Assembly (NCBI GenBank): GCA_913057205.1
Contig: CAJXNO010000003.1
Coordinates: 1-64,000, forward strand
DNA length: 64,000 nucleotides
Reading direction: 5' to 3'
From: an uncultured Flavobacteriales bacterium
GTDB taxonomy: Bacteria > Bacteroidota > Bacteroidia > Flavobacteriales_G > Salibacteraceae
Shown here piece by piece: positions 8,644 through 17,686 of the stretch. The notes under the pieces are model-generated. The model saw only the letters and a program-made list of their open reading frames with translations. It was not told the origin of the DNA and searched no databases. The position numbers were made by a program, and so were the translations under genes. The number at the start of each line of letters is the position of its first letter. Position 1 is the first letter of the stretch.

Positions 8644-9240
8644 CTATTCGTCTACCGAGACGTGGGCCCAGTTCTTACCAGATTTGATCCGGTACAGCTG
8701 CATTTCTGAGATACCAAACTCCTTTGCGATGATCTTCAAGCGGGTCTTTCGATTTGGGTCGAAAATTTTCTTCTTCAGTCGTTTTACTTGTGTTGCTGTG
8801 AGTTTATGTCCTTTGTAAGGCTTGGATTCCTTTCGCTTCTCACGAGCCGCAAGCACATTCGGATTTTTTTGCTGGTGAGCCTCCATTTTCTCCTTTGAAG
8901 ACCATGCAAGGTTGTCGATGTGATTGTTTAGTTTGTTGTAATCCAAATGAATCACGTAACGCTCTGCATCGTTCTTCGGCTCGCTGAAATAAGATGCTAC
9001 CAATTTGTGCACGAACATCTGCTTGTTCTTGATTTTCGTGCCTTTCTCCGTTTTGTAAAATTGCTTGTAGCGAAATACTGGGTATCCATCCACCATGCTA
9101 CCTTTTAACAGCCTGCCATTTCTCAGATCATCCTTGTAACTCACGATTCTACCATAGTTCGATACCGCGTAGTTATTCCTCAGTTGATCTTCACCTAAAT
9201 TAATCTCCTTCCATTCTTCGTCCCAATACGATGTGATCAT
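8644..9240 (-). CDS. NUMOD4/HNH endonuclease-like protein
   Basis: A 198-residue protein with the layout of small homing-type endonucleases. An N-terminal NUMOD4-like motif (EEWKEI ... YAVSNYGRIVSYK) is followed by an HNH_3-like core (VHKLVASYF ... VIHLDYNKLNNHIDNLAW). The C-terminal region resembles a helix-turn-helix (KIIAKEFGISEMQLYRIKSG). In the core, the usual VNHxDGxKxNN is VIHLDYNKLNN, so the histidine is present. It is a single gene, not inside an intron or intein visible here. Nuclease activity is inferred from the family. It could be a domesticated DNA-binding protein. Confidence 0.8.
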   Translation of the reverse strand: MITSYWDEEWKEINLGEDQLRNNYAVSNYGRIVSYKDDLRNGRLLKGSMVDGYPVFRYKQFYKTEKGTKIKNKQMFVHKLVASYFSEPKNDAERYVIHLDYNKLNNHIDNLAWSSKEKMEAHQQKNPNVLAAREKRKESKPYKGHKLTATQVKRLKKKIFDPNRKTRLKIIAKEFGISEMQLYRIKSGKNWAHVSVDE

Positions 9241-9411
9241 TCTTTGTGTGATTGTAGATTCGATAACAACAATACTAAAGTCGACGCAAAGATGCGCCTT
9301 GTGGCGGTGAATTCGTTATCTAACGCGCCGTTTTATAGGCGATGAACAAGCTGTTTGGATTCCTGTTCGTCCCATCGTTCAGATGGAAATAAATCCAACC
9401 TTTGTCGCTTC
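9241..9411. other. Divergent intergenic region between HNH gene and ABC exporter
   Basis: 171 bases with no gene. Weak -7-like sequences are present on both sides: CATCTTTG on the minus strand and AACCTTTG 7 bases before the ABC start. Each has one mismatch to TAnnTTTG. Nothing else recognised. Confidence 0.4.
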
Positions 9412-11256
9412 ATGAGCAGGAATACGTCAACTACAGAGAGCAGTCGTCCAAAGCGGGTATCTAAAGCTGCCTTCAAAAGATCACTTCGCATATTCAGATA
9501 TGTTTGGCCTTACCGCGTGAAGTTCAGCGTTGGTATGTTGTTTCTTTTCTTGAGCGCATTCACGTTCATGACCTTTCCCGGACTGCTTGGCAGATTGATT
9601 GGTGGTGAGGAGGTGACAGACAGTCCGATCGATCAGTTCTTTCAATTGGAGAACATCGACCAAGTAGCCTTGCTTTTGGTTGCGGCCTTTGCCCTGCAAG
9701 CGTTTTTTTCTTTCATGCGGATCTACTTGTTCGCTGATGTAACGGAGCGCGCCATAGCGCAGTTGAGGATGGATACCTATAACCATTTGATCCAGCTTCC
9801 GATGGCGTTCTTTCACAAAGAGCGAGTGGGTGAATTAAACTCCCGCATCAGCAATGACATCAGTCAACTGCAAGACACCTTCATGACCACGTTAGCGGAG
9901 TTGGTGCGACAGGTGGTGATCATCATATTTGGTGTTGCGTTGCTCTTTTTCTACAGCGTTAAGCTCACCTTGGTGATGCTGGTTTCTTTACCGGTGATGA
10001 TGATCGCGGCCTTCTTCTTTGGTAAGTTCATTCGAGGCTTAAGTAAAGAAACACAGGCCGAGCTTGCAGCAAGTCAATCCGTTGTGGAAGAGACCTTGAT
10101 CGGTATTCAAACGGTGAAGGCCTATGCGAATGAATGGTTAGAGCGAAAGCGATATGGTGATCGTACCGAGCGGGTGCGCGAGGTAGCGATGCGTGGTGCA
10201 AAGTGGCGTGGGGCGTTTGCATCATTCATCATTTTTGGCTTGTTCGGAGCGATTGTGCTGGTGATCTGGTATGGGGTGCGCTTGAAGAATGAAGGCGAGA
10301 TCGGTTTGGATGTGTTGACTTCGTTTATACTTTATTCGGCCTTTGTAGGAGGGTCTATCGGTGGTGTAGCCGACGTCTTCGGTCGGGTGCAGAAAGCGAT
10401 CGGTGCTACCGAGAACCTCTTCGATCTGCTGGAACAACAACCGGAGCAGGTGTCGATCAGCAAAGCCGGTACAGAGCGAGCTGCGGGTACACTACGAGGA
10501 GATGTGAGCTTCGATAAGGTAGGATTCGCTTATCCGAGCAGGCCAGACAAACAGGTGATTGATGCCTTGAGCTTTCACGTGCCAGCGGGGCAGCGGGTGG
10601 CGGTGGTTGGACCGAGTGGTGCGGGGAAATCAACGATCACTTCGTTATTGCTTCGTTTCTATGATCCGAATACGGGAAGTGTCCTCATCGACGGTAAGCC
10701 TGTTCAGGACTATGACCTTACCGAATTGCGATCGGAGATGGCCTTGGTTCCGCAGGATGTGATCCTGTTCGGTGGAAGCATCGAGGAGAACATTCGTTAT
10801 GGAAAGCCTAATGCAACGCACGAAGAGGTAATTGCGGCTGCTCAAAAGGCGAACGCCTTGGAGTTCATAGAGAGCTTTCCTGAAGGCTTTGAGACCCTTG
10901 TTGGTGAACGGGGTGTTCAATTAAGTGGTGGCCAAAGACAGCGCATCGCCATTGCGAGGGCCATCCTCAATGACCCAAGGATTCTGATTTTGGATGAGGC
11001 TACCAGTTCGCTGGATGCTGAAAGCGAACAAGCTGTTCAGAAAGCATTGGACAATCTCATGGTGGGGAGAACAAGCTTGATCATCGCACATCGACTGAGT
11101 ACCATTCGAAAAGCCAATAAGATATTGGTCATTGAACATGGAAGTCTGGTGGAGGAAGGTAGTCATGAAAGCCTGATGGCGCTACCGAATGGGGTTTACA
11201 GAAATCTGAGTGAGCTTCAAATGCTGGACTTGGCGGATGATGCTTCCCTTAGCTGA
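9412..11256 (+). CDS. ABC exporter, MsbA-like (fused permease and ATPase)
   Basis: A 614-residue half-transporter. The type IV exporter membrane domain covers about residues 30-330, with six helices and the coupling-helix region ERVGELNSRISNDI. The nucleotide-binding domain (about 365-600) has Walker A GPSGAGKST, the Q-loop VPQDVILFGGSI, signature LSGGQRQRIAIARA, Walker B ILILDEATSSLD and the H-loop IIAHRLST. It probably flips lipid A-core or another lipid as a homodimer; the substrate cannot be read from sequence. The ATG at 9412 is preferred because the 19 residues upstream in frame are not typical of the family. It overlaps the convergent membrane protein gene by 8 bases. Confidence 0.9.
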   Translation: MSRNTSTTESSRPKRVSKAAFKRSLRIFRYVWPYRVKFSVGMLFLFLSAFTFMTFPGLLGRLIGGEEVTDSPIDQFFQLENIDQVALLLVAAFALQAFFSFMRIYLFADVTERAIAQLRMDTYNHLIQLPMAFFHKERVGELNSRISNDISQLQDTFMTTLAELVRQVVIIIFGVALLFFYSVKLTLVMLVSLPVMMIAAFFFGKFIRGLSKETQAELAASQSVVEETLIGIQTVKAYANEWLERKRYGDRTERVREVAMRGAKWRGAFASFIIFGLFGAIVLVIWYGVRLKNEGEIGLDVLTSFILYSAFVGGSIGGVADVFGRVQKAIGATENLFDLLEQQPEQVSISKAGTERAAGTLRGDVSFDKVGFAYPSRPDKQVIDALSFHVPAGQRVAVVGPSGAGKSTITSLLLRFYDPNTGSVLIDGKPVQDYDLTELRSEMALVPQDVILFGGSIEENIRYGKPNATHEEVIAAAQKANALEFIESFPEGFETLVGERGVQLSGGQRQRIAIARAILNDPRILILDEATSSLDAESEQAVQKALDNLMVGRTSLIIAHRLSTIRKANKILVIEHGSLVEEGSHESLMALPNGVYRNLSELQMLDLADDASLS

Positions 11257-11686
11257 TGATGCGCTTTTCACGCGTGTACATGATGCGATAGGTCCAGCCG
11301 CACACCAAACCGCCGAAGGCTTGTTCAACGGTTTGCCAACCCAGGTCAAAAGCGATCATTTTCACATCGATCACAGCGTTGAAGCTGATGCCTAGCAAAA
11401 ATGCTACGGCATAAATGAAAATACCGGAGGCTGCGCCCACGGCGATGCCGTACTTGAAGGAGTCCTTGATCTTCTTTAACGCGTAGGTCAGCACCGTGAT
11501 CACCAATGCAATGATGAAATACACGACACCTGCTACGATGAGAAAAACATCTTTTGGATAGGAGATCTTCAGAAAGTCATTCAGCACCATACCATGCCAG
11601 AGATACGATACCCCATACATGGCTACGAAGCAGAGCAACCATGACAGGAAGAACTTTAGATCTGGTTTGGGTATTACGTTGTTCAT
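11249..11686 (-). CDS. Integral membrane protein of unknown function
   Basis: A 145-residue protein with four hydrophobic segments: FFLSWLLCFVAMYGVSYLW, VFLIVAGVVYFIIALVITVL, YGIAVGAASGIFIYAVAFLL and a weaker last one near DLGWQTVEQAFGGLVCG. The WHGMVLNDF motif after the first helix recalls DUF1761-type small membrane proteins, but the match is only by eye. It converges on the ABC exporter gene with an 8-base overlap. Confidence 0.65.
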   Translation of the reverse strand: MNNVIPKPDLKFFLSWLLCFVAMYGVSYLWHGMVLNDFLKISYPKDVFLIVAGVVYFIIALVITVLTYALKKIKDSFKYGIAVGAASGIFIYAVAFLLGISFNAVIDVKMIAFDLGWQTVEQAFGGLVCGWTYRIMYTREKRIIS

Positions 11687-11797
11687 TTCGAAGTGCAGAA
11701 GTACCGTTGTTTTTGGGCTACCGAAACCATATACGTCTCAACTTCGTCTTGGTTTTAGAGCATGACTATTTTTAACACCTTTGGTAGTACAAAGTCC

Positions 11798-13399
11798 ATG
11801 AAGTACACCCTTTACTACGTCACCTTGATCGGATTATTGCTTGTTCTAGCAAGCGTTTCATGCAGGCGAGATATTGAGATCGCCTCTTGGGACGGTGATG
11901 TTATGACGCCCTTAGCGCACGGTGAGCTGAACCTGACCGATTTAGTGGATGAAGAAGAACTAACGAGCGACGATAGCAATTTACTACGGGTGCGGCTTCG
12001 CGATACCTTGATCAACTTGGGACTCGATTCCTTGGTGTCGATTCCAGATACTACGTTGGAGGATGCATTTATCTTACCCTTTGGCAACATCACCTTAAAT
12101 CCAGGAGTTCCCTTTTACGATTCTTCAACGGTAACGCGCTATGCCTTGGGAGAAATTCAGTTGACCTACCTTGAGGTGAGGAAGTCGTTGTTTCGGGTCA
12201 ATATGGAAAACCTTACCAATACCCAGATCTTGATCCAATACCGTATTCCCTCTGCAACAGACGCGAATGGAGATACCTTTCGCTTGGATCGCTTGATTCC
12301 GGCTAAGAGCTCATTAGAAGAAACCTTCAACCTGGATGCTTACCGCTTGAACCTCCGTGGACGGAGAAATGCGAGCTTCAATACCTTGATCTCTGAGGTT
12401 ACCGTGATGGTGGATCCGGCGTTAACCGGTACCTACAATTTCACTGCGGGCGAAGGCTTTCGGGTAGAGAACACCATTGAAGAAATCATTCCGCAGTATG
12501 CGCGGGGCTACTTTGGTGCTGAGCAATCTACTTACGCCGATGCCAGTGCATTTGACCTTTTGAACGAAATACGCTACGACCGGATCGATATCACAGACTT
12601 TCGGGTGGAGATGCTGCTTGACAATGGAGTGGGCGCTGATCTTGGGCTCAACATCCGCAGCTTAGGTTCTAGGAATACCAACGATGGCGCTGAGGCGCAA
12701 CTCCAGCATGAGGTGATCAACAATGCCCAACAGCTCAGTAGAGCCATCTATTTAGGCGACGATAGCGATCCGCTCGTGAAGCACATTCAGCAACGGATCG
12801 TCTTTGATCAAACAAACTCAAATTTGGACGAGCTGATCGAACTGAATCCAACCGAACTCTTCTATGACTTGGATATCGACATCAACCCATTGGGCAACAT
12901 TTCCCTGGGTAATGACTTTGTGGTGTTCGGACACGACCTTACTGCTACCATGGACGTAGACATTCCGATAAAGCTTGGACTGGAGGGATTAGTACTGGCA
13001 GACACCTTTGCTTTTCTCTTCGAGGAGAGCAATCCTGAACAGGGAACCGGACTGATCAATCAGGGTTTTCTGCGCTTGTATGTTGAGAATGAGTATCCCT
13101 TAGACGCTGAGGTGCAGCTCACCGTGTTGGATGAGAACAATGCCCCGTTGATCGAGCTATTTGATACTCCGCAACGGATACTAGCGGCTGAGGTGGATGC
13201 GCAGGGAAAGGCGATAGGGTTCACGGCTTCAACAGTTGAGATGCCTGTGAATGGGGAAGTGATTGATGCATTGAAACAAGGACGCTCGATACGGATGGAG
13301 GCGCACATCGACAGCTATGAGCAGCAGGTGATCCAGTTGTATGACAACCATAACATCCGCTTTTCGTTGGTGGCAGATCTAAACATGAACAGGCCATGA
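11798..13399 (+). CDS. Predicted lipoprotein, first gene of a four-gene operon
   Basis: A 533-residue protein with a signal peptide and a possible lipobox (ASVSC, followed by RRD). The body is beta-rich, beginning IASWDGDVMTPLAHGELNLTDL, and has no enzyme motif I can recognise. Proteins of this type are common in Flavobacteriales next to DUF5723 membrane proteins. Its stop overlaps the next start by 4 bases (ATGA), so the two are translationally coupled. The ATG at 11798 is preferred because the signal peptide starts there; 12 extra residues are open upstream. A role with the DUF5723 partner at the cell surface is inference. Confidence 0.72.
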   Translation: MKYTLYYVTLIGLLLVLASVSCRRDIEIASWDGDVMTPLAHGELNLTDLVDEEELTSDDSNLLRVRLRDTLINLGLDSLVSIPDTTLEDAFILPFGNITLNPGVPFYDSSTVTRYALGEIQLTYLEVRKSLFRVNMENLTNTQILIQYRIPSATDANGDTFRLDRLIPAKSSLEETFNLDAYRLNLRGRRNASFNTLISEVTVMVDPALTGTYNFTAGEGFRVENTIEEIIPQYARGYFGAEQSTYADASAFDLLNEIRYDRIDITDFRVEMLLDNGVGADLGLNIRSLGSRNTNDGAEAQLQHEVINNAQQLSRAIYLGDDSDPLVKHIQQRIVFDQTNSNLDELIELNPTELFYDLDIDINPLGNISLGNDFVVFGHDLTATMDVDIPIKLGLEGLVLADTFAFLFEESNPEQGTGLINQGFLRLYVENEYPLDAEVQLTVLDENNAPLIELFDTPQRILAAEVDAQGKAIGFTASTVEMPVNGEVIDALKQGRSIRMEAHIDSYEQQVIQLYDNHNIRFSLVADLNMNRP

Positions 13400-14649
13400 A
13401 GCAGTGGTGGATGTTCATAATGTTGGTACTCGTGGGCTTAGGTGTTCAAGCTCAGCGCGTTCTATTGCCAGTTTACACCGTTCAAGACACCCTTTCCACG
13501 GTAGGCTTGTACGGATACGGAAGTGCCGCCTCAAGTGGATTGACCAACCGGTTTTTATTCAACCTAACGCAAAGTGACTTCCTTTCTCAGGATATGCGCA
13601 TGGAACAGTACAATCGACTCAATGATGAGCAGAATCGGGTTGGTGGGCACTATTCGGTTGGACTCCAAGGTCGCCTGCTCCCATTCTCGGATAAATCTTG
13701 GTCGCTGTTGTTCTCTTTTACTGACGAAGCATTTGGTGAAGCGAGTTTGAGTAAAGAGGCGTTTGGAGTTACCTTTTTTGGAAACAAACCCTACGTTGGC
13801 GATACCTTGAACATCGGTGGCAATTACCTCCGCTTTACACGCTTTCAAAAGTTTGGCTTCGGTGCAGCTAAGCGCACGGATGAAGGGGTTTCCTATGGCT
13901 TGTTGCTCTCGTTCGTGAATGGTGAAGCTGGTGGCAACATCAACATGCCTGGGGGGTGGCTCTATACCTCTGAGCGAGGAGACACTTTATCAGCGAGTGC
14001 TGGTGTAAACGCATTTGTTACGGATACAGGAAACACGGGCTTTATGCGTCACAATGGAGCAGGAGCCATGGTCGATCTTTATCTATCTCAGGAGTTTGAG
14101 TTTTTGCAACGCCGCTGGGAGGCGCGCGCCACGATCATGAACATGGGGGTCATACAATGGCGTCCGAACACGACGCATTACAGGATCGACTCTACCGCGC
14201 AATGGACGGGTATCCGTTTAGACGATATCAATAACCTAGAAGCCCAAGTAAACGCCGTAGCGTTGGAGGATAGCATTGCTGCGTTGTTGAATCAAGACCA
14301 ATGGCGGGGGCCAGAGAATCGCATTCTCCCGGGATGGATGCAGTTTGAAGTGAATCAAGTCGGAGGAACTGGCTTTACCGGTGGATTAGGCGTTACTTTT
14401 CGTCCAGAATCATTTGCTTACCCCTACGGCTATTTGTTGCCAGGCTACCGTTTCGGTGATCGATTTGCGATGGAGTTGGAGCTGGGTTATGGTGGCTACG
14501 CGGGGTTTCAATCTGGGCTTGCCGCCAGGTTTGATACCCGCCAATGGGCATTCAGGCTTCGAGCGGCGAACGTGGAGGCAGCCATCCTTCCGGGTAGTTT
14601 TGGTGGACTCACGCTAGCGGGCAGCGTACAATACAGTTTTGGCTTATGA
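13396..14649 (+). CDS. Outer-membrane beta-barrel-like protein, DUF5723 family
   Basis: A 417-residue protein with a signal peptide (to about residue 20, GVQAQ) and alternating beta strands typical of a PorV/FadL-like barrel. The N-terminal pattern SSGLTNRFLFNLTQSDFLS and DEQNRVGGHYSVGLQGRL matches DUF5723 proteins, which often begin with an NxxF..L...F pattern after a conserved glycine-rich turn. It overlaps both neighbours by 4 bases (ATGA). The product is probably an outer-membrane partner of the upstream lipoprotein. Confidence 0.7.
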   Translation: MKQWWMFIMLVLVGLGVQAQRVLLPVYTVQDTLSTVGLYGYGSAASSGLTNRFLFNLTQSDFLSQDMRMEQYNRLNDEQNRVGGHYSVGLQGRLLPFSDKSWSLLFSFTDEAFGEASLSKEAFGVTFFGNKPYVGDTLNIGGNYLRFTRFQKFGFGAAKRTDEGVSYGLLLSFVNGEAGGNINMPGGWLYTSERGDTLSASAGVNAFVTDTGNTGFMRHNGAGAMVDLYLSQEFEFLQRRWEARATIMNMGVIQWRPNTTHYRIDSTAQWTGIRLDDINNLEAQVNAVALEDSIAALLNQDQWRGPENRILPGWMQFEVNQVGGTGFTGGLGVTFRPESFAYPYGYLLPGYRFGDRFAMELELGYGGYAGFQSGLAARFDTRQWAFRLRAANVEAAILPGSFGGLTLAGSVQYSFGL

Positions 14650-16112
14650 GGATGATCTTGTGCATAGCGTTTTGCCTTGGGGCGTTTCTGGGGTTTGGGC
14701 AGGATACGCTCAGTTTCTTAAAGGTCGGAGACTTTGGTTCTGAAGAAGGTGTAGAGATCGTATCATTCAATGACTCTACCTATTACATTCTTGCAAATAC
14801 GGCCGATGAGTTCAACAATTCGGATTATCAATTGATACCCTATAACCCAGATATAGGCGTTTCTTCAGCAGTTAATTATGGAACGTTGAATTCTGACCGG
14901 GCGCTGGATCTCACATGCCGAGATCCGAAAATCTTTGTGGTTGGAATGACCAATGGCAATACAGCTAGTTATGAGGGCTTTGTTCATGGGATAGAGGGTG
15001 ATAGCCTCAGTTTTCAGTACTACTGGGGAACAGGTGTTGCAAATACTTGGTGGCAGGCGAGCCAGATAGAGGTTATTGATACCATCATCTATGTACTTTT
15101 TGAGGATGTAAATCAGAAGGAAGTACCTCAGCTTCATAAGCTGTCTTTGTCGGGCCAACCAATTGAAGCGATAGAGCTTGAGGGGCTAGTTGGTGCAAAT
15201 TTCAGTGAGCTGCATTTCGACGAACACACGCAAACACTGCGTGCTTGTGGCAAAAGACTGAATCAAGCAGCCAATCAAGATGCGTTTTTCTATGCTTTTG
15301 ATCTACAACTGGAGGAGCAGTGGTCTTATGTGTTCGAAGAAGACGGAGATGAAGTGTTTACGGACTTTGCACGCTTGAATGATACATCTGTGATCATTGT
15401 TGGTTACACGAATAGCCTTTTTGAAGAAGACGACGATATTCTTGTGATCCGTCTGAATGAGCTCAGCCTTTCTCCAGATTCTATTCTTGTGCAGGGTTAT
15501 GATTCTGGTAATGTCGTTAACCGCGATGACCGCGCATATGGGGTATTTATCGATAACGACACGATATTCATTACAGGAGAAACCCAGACCTATGGTCAGG
15601 GAGGAGTGGATGGGTATATCACACTGCTCAATCCAGACTTGATTCCAATACCAAGGGGTTCCACCTTTGGTACACCTGGGGATGACTACTCATTTACGCT
15701 ACACAAAGATGGCAATGCACTTTTCGGGGTAGGAACTACTTACGAGCGGACCAAGGGCTTATCTGATGTTCTGCTTTGGAGAAGAGATGCTTTTGACAAT
15801 ACCACCTTATTCACTTCTGTTGAGGACTTTTTTTTGGTTAGTACGGGACTGGTCTTGAATACGGAGGAGTTAGTAGGAGATGCCTCTAACGAGGAAGGTT
15901 TATTCGCAAACATTGAACAAGGCGGCTTTCGATTAAAGAGTAGTATTTGGGATCGAACGAATGAGGTTCAAGTCTACAATTCGATCGGGCAGCGGGTGAC
16001 CGACCTTAACTCCTTTAAAGAGGAGGTATATGGTTTACCTTCAGGAGTTTATTTTCTGCTGTATAAAGGCGACTTTTCTGAGGTGTCAACTACCAAGTTT
16101 TTCATTCCTTAA
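14646..16112 (+). CDS. Secreted protein with T9SS type A sorting domain
   Basis: A 488-residue protein with a signal peptide ending about GFGQ. The long middle region (about 25-395) is made of repeated strands such as DRALDLTCRDPKIFVVGMTNGN and DTIFITGETQTYGQGG, suggesting a beta-propeller. The C-terminal segment VQVYNSIGQRVTDL ... LPSGVYFLLYKGDFSEVSTTKF is a T9SS type A sorting domain. It is translationally coupled to the DUF5723 gene and abuts the glycosyltransferase gene. The propeller call is moderate; surface export is well supported. Confidence 0.78.
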   Translation: MRMILCIAFCLGAFLGFGQDTLSFLKVGDFGSEEGVEIVSFNDSTYYILANTADEFNNSDYQLIPYNPDIGVSSAVNYGTLNSDRALDLTCRDPKIFVVGMTNGNTASYEGFVHGIEGDSLSFQYYWGTGVANTWWQASQIEVIDTIIYVLFEDVNQKEVPQLHKLSLSGQPIEAIELEGLVGANFSELHFDEHTQTLRACGKRLNQAANQDAFFYAFDLQLEEQWSYVFEEDGDEVFTDFARLNDTSVIIVGYTNSLFEEDDDILVIRLNELSLSPDSILVQGYDSGNVVNRDDRAYGVFIDNDTIFITGETQTYGQGGVDGYITLLNPDLIPIPRGSTFGTPGDDYSFTLHKDGNALFGVGTTYERTKGLSDVLLWRRDAFDNTTLFTSVEDFFLVSTGLVLNTEELVGDASNEEGLFANIEQGGFRLKSSIWDRTNEVQVYNSIGQRVTDLNSFKEEVYGLPSGVYFLLYKGDFSEVSTTKFFIP

Positions 16113-17678
16113 GTGTTTACTTCAGATCGTATATACTTTACGCTTACGGCTATTGCGATTTCCATTTTCGCATTTAGCTTACTGTTCCATTCAGCTTTGC
16201 CGCACTTCTGGGATGAGGCTTGGGTATATGCACCTGCTATAAAAGCCATGGCCGAAAAGACTCCATCGATATTTCCTCATCATTTGCCAATTGATTTAAG
16301 TCGAGGACATCCCTTAGGTTACCACTTCATCGGATCGATTTGGGTTAAGGTGTTTGGTACCTCTAACATCGCAATGCACGGTTTTGCTATAGTGCTAAGC
16401 TCGGTGGCACTACTTCTCTTGTTCCTACTTGTATCTAGCGTATCCAAACCCGAAGCAGGCTTTTTCGCTGTGCTTTTGATGATGTCGCAGCCTCTTTTTG
16501 TGGCTCAAGCCTTCATGGTCTATCCAGAAATGTTGCTTTTCATTGGCTTGCTTATTTCGGTTTACGGTTATTTCAAACAGCAATCCCTGATCTTCGCAAT
16601 CGGTTTGGTTATTAGTTTCTTGGCTAAGGAGACGGGACTTGTAGTCTTCCTGGCTTTTGTTGTTTTTGACCTGCTAAAATTGGTCCTAGGTAAAGAGAGC
16701 GTTCAAGGATTACTCAAGTACATCCCCCCAACTTTCTTGATTGTTGGCTATCTGGGGGTGGTTTATTACAATTTTGGTTGGTTCTTTTATCCAGGGCATA
16801 CCGAGCTGATGTCGCTTGAGCTATCTGATATCCGTTTTAATCTGAGAAATGTATTCCGGGTGCTCATCGAAGAACAGAACCGATCGTACTGGATCTATTC
16901 GTTTCTAGGCTTAGGAATCTTAGCTTATGATCGATTAAAATGGATTTATCGCATTGTGCTCTGCGCAGTGTTCTTCTCAGCGTATAAGGTGTTTGTTTGG
17001 AAATGGGTAGTGCCTGAAGCGTTGTATTGGATCATCATGTTGTTCACCTTGATGATTCCTCTTTTCTTGTGGTTTCGGCATAGAAAACCGAAAGATTCGA
17101 TACCTAGGTTTCACTTTGCTGATCTGGCCCTTTTTATTTGGATATTGATTCCTGGCTTCTTGTTGTTCTCTGCGATGAACTTTTTTACTCCGAGATACCT
17201 TTTGGTAATGTTGGTTCCCTTGATCCTTGCAGGCGTTCTTTTTGTTTGGTCATCATCCCTATTTAGGCCATGGATGAAAGTATCATTGTCTATACTGCTT
17301 CTGCTTCCTGGATTCATCAGTATGATTTCAACCCGGAATTCTGGAGAAGTGAACTTGGGGCTTTTTGATGATTTGAAGGTCCAACAGCGCATGGTCCATT
17401 GGTTTATGTCCACTCAATCGCAAGATGCGTCGGTATGCGCCAACTTCATAACACAGACCTATTTAAAAGTCAAGGAAGCTGGGTATGTGGAAACCGTTCC
17501 AGAGGAACTTGATTTCACGGATAATTGCGATGATAGTTGTGAAGGGGATTACTTGATGCTTACAAAAACATCAAGCGATTGTCGAGCGACGGCTAAAAAA
17601 GGTGTGATGGGCTTTGAGCTGATCTACACCGATACCCTAGTGAACTCATATGCTTCCGTTTACAGAAGGTTAAACTGA
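16113..17678 (+). CDS. GT-C fold integral membrane glycosyltransferase (ArnT/PMT-like)
   Basis: A 521-residue protein with about 10-12 membrane helices. Directly after the first helix comes FWDEAWVYAPAI, the acidic DE motif of the first periplasmic loop of GT39/GT83-type enzymes. These move sugars from polyprenyl-phosphate carriers. The last 90 residues are periplasmic-like and carry six cysteines (CANF, DNCDDSC, DCR and nearby). GTG starts exactly after the TAA of the T9SS cargo gene, so it closes the operon. The acceptor may be a secreted protein or lipid; this is inference. Confidence 0.8.
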   Translation: MFTSDRIYFTLTAIAISIFAFSLLFHSALPHFWDEAWVYAPAIKAMAEKTPSIFPHHLPIDLSRGHPLGYHFIGSIWVKVFGTSNIAMHGFAIVLSSVALLLLFLLVSSVSKPEAGFFAVLLMMSQPLFVAQAFMVYPEMLLFIGLLISVYGYFKQQSLIFAIGLVISFLAKETGLVVFLAFVVFDLLKLVLGKESVQGLLKYIPPTFLIVGYLGVVYYNFGWFFYPGHTELMSLELSDIRFNLRNVFRVLIEEQNRSYWIYSFLGLGILAYDRLKWIYRIVLCAVFFSAYKVFVWKWVVPEALYWIIMLFTLMIPLFLWFRHRKPKDSIPRFHFADLALFIWILIPGFLLFSAMNFFTPRYLLVMLVPLILAGVLFVWSSSLFRPWMKVSLSILLLLPGFISMISTRNSGEVNLGLFDDLKVQQRMVHWFMSTQSQDASVCANFITQTYLKVKEAGYVETVPEELDFTDNCDDSCEGDYLMLTKTSSDCRATAKKGVMGFELIYTDTLVNSYASVYRRLN

Positions 17679-17686
17679 TTGGCTGA

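Noticed and set aside
9343-9411. Short open frame before the ABC exporter (in-frame extension to 9355 and a 16-codon frame)
   Set aside because: No homology or composition signal; the exporter family starts at 9412.
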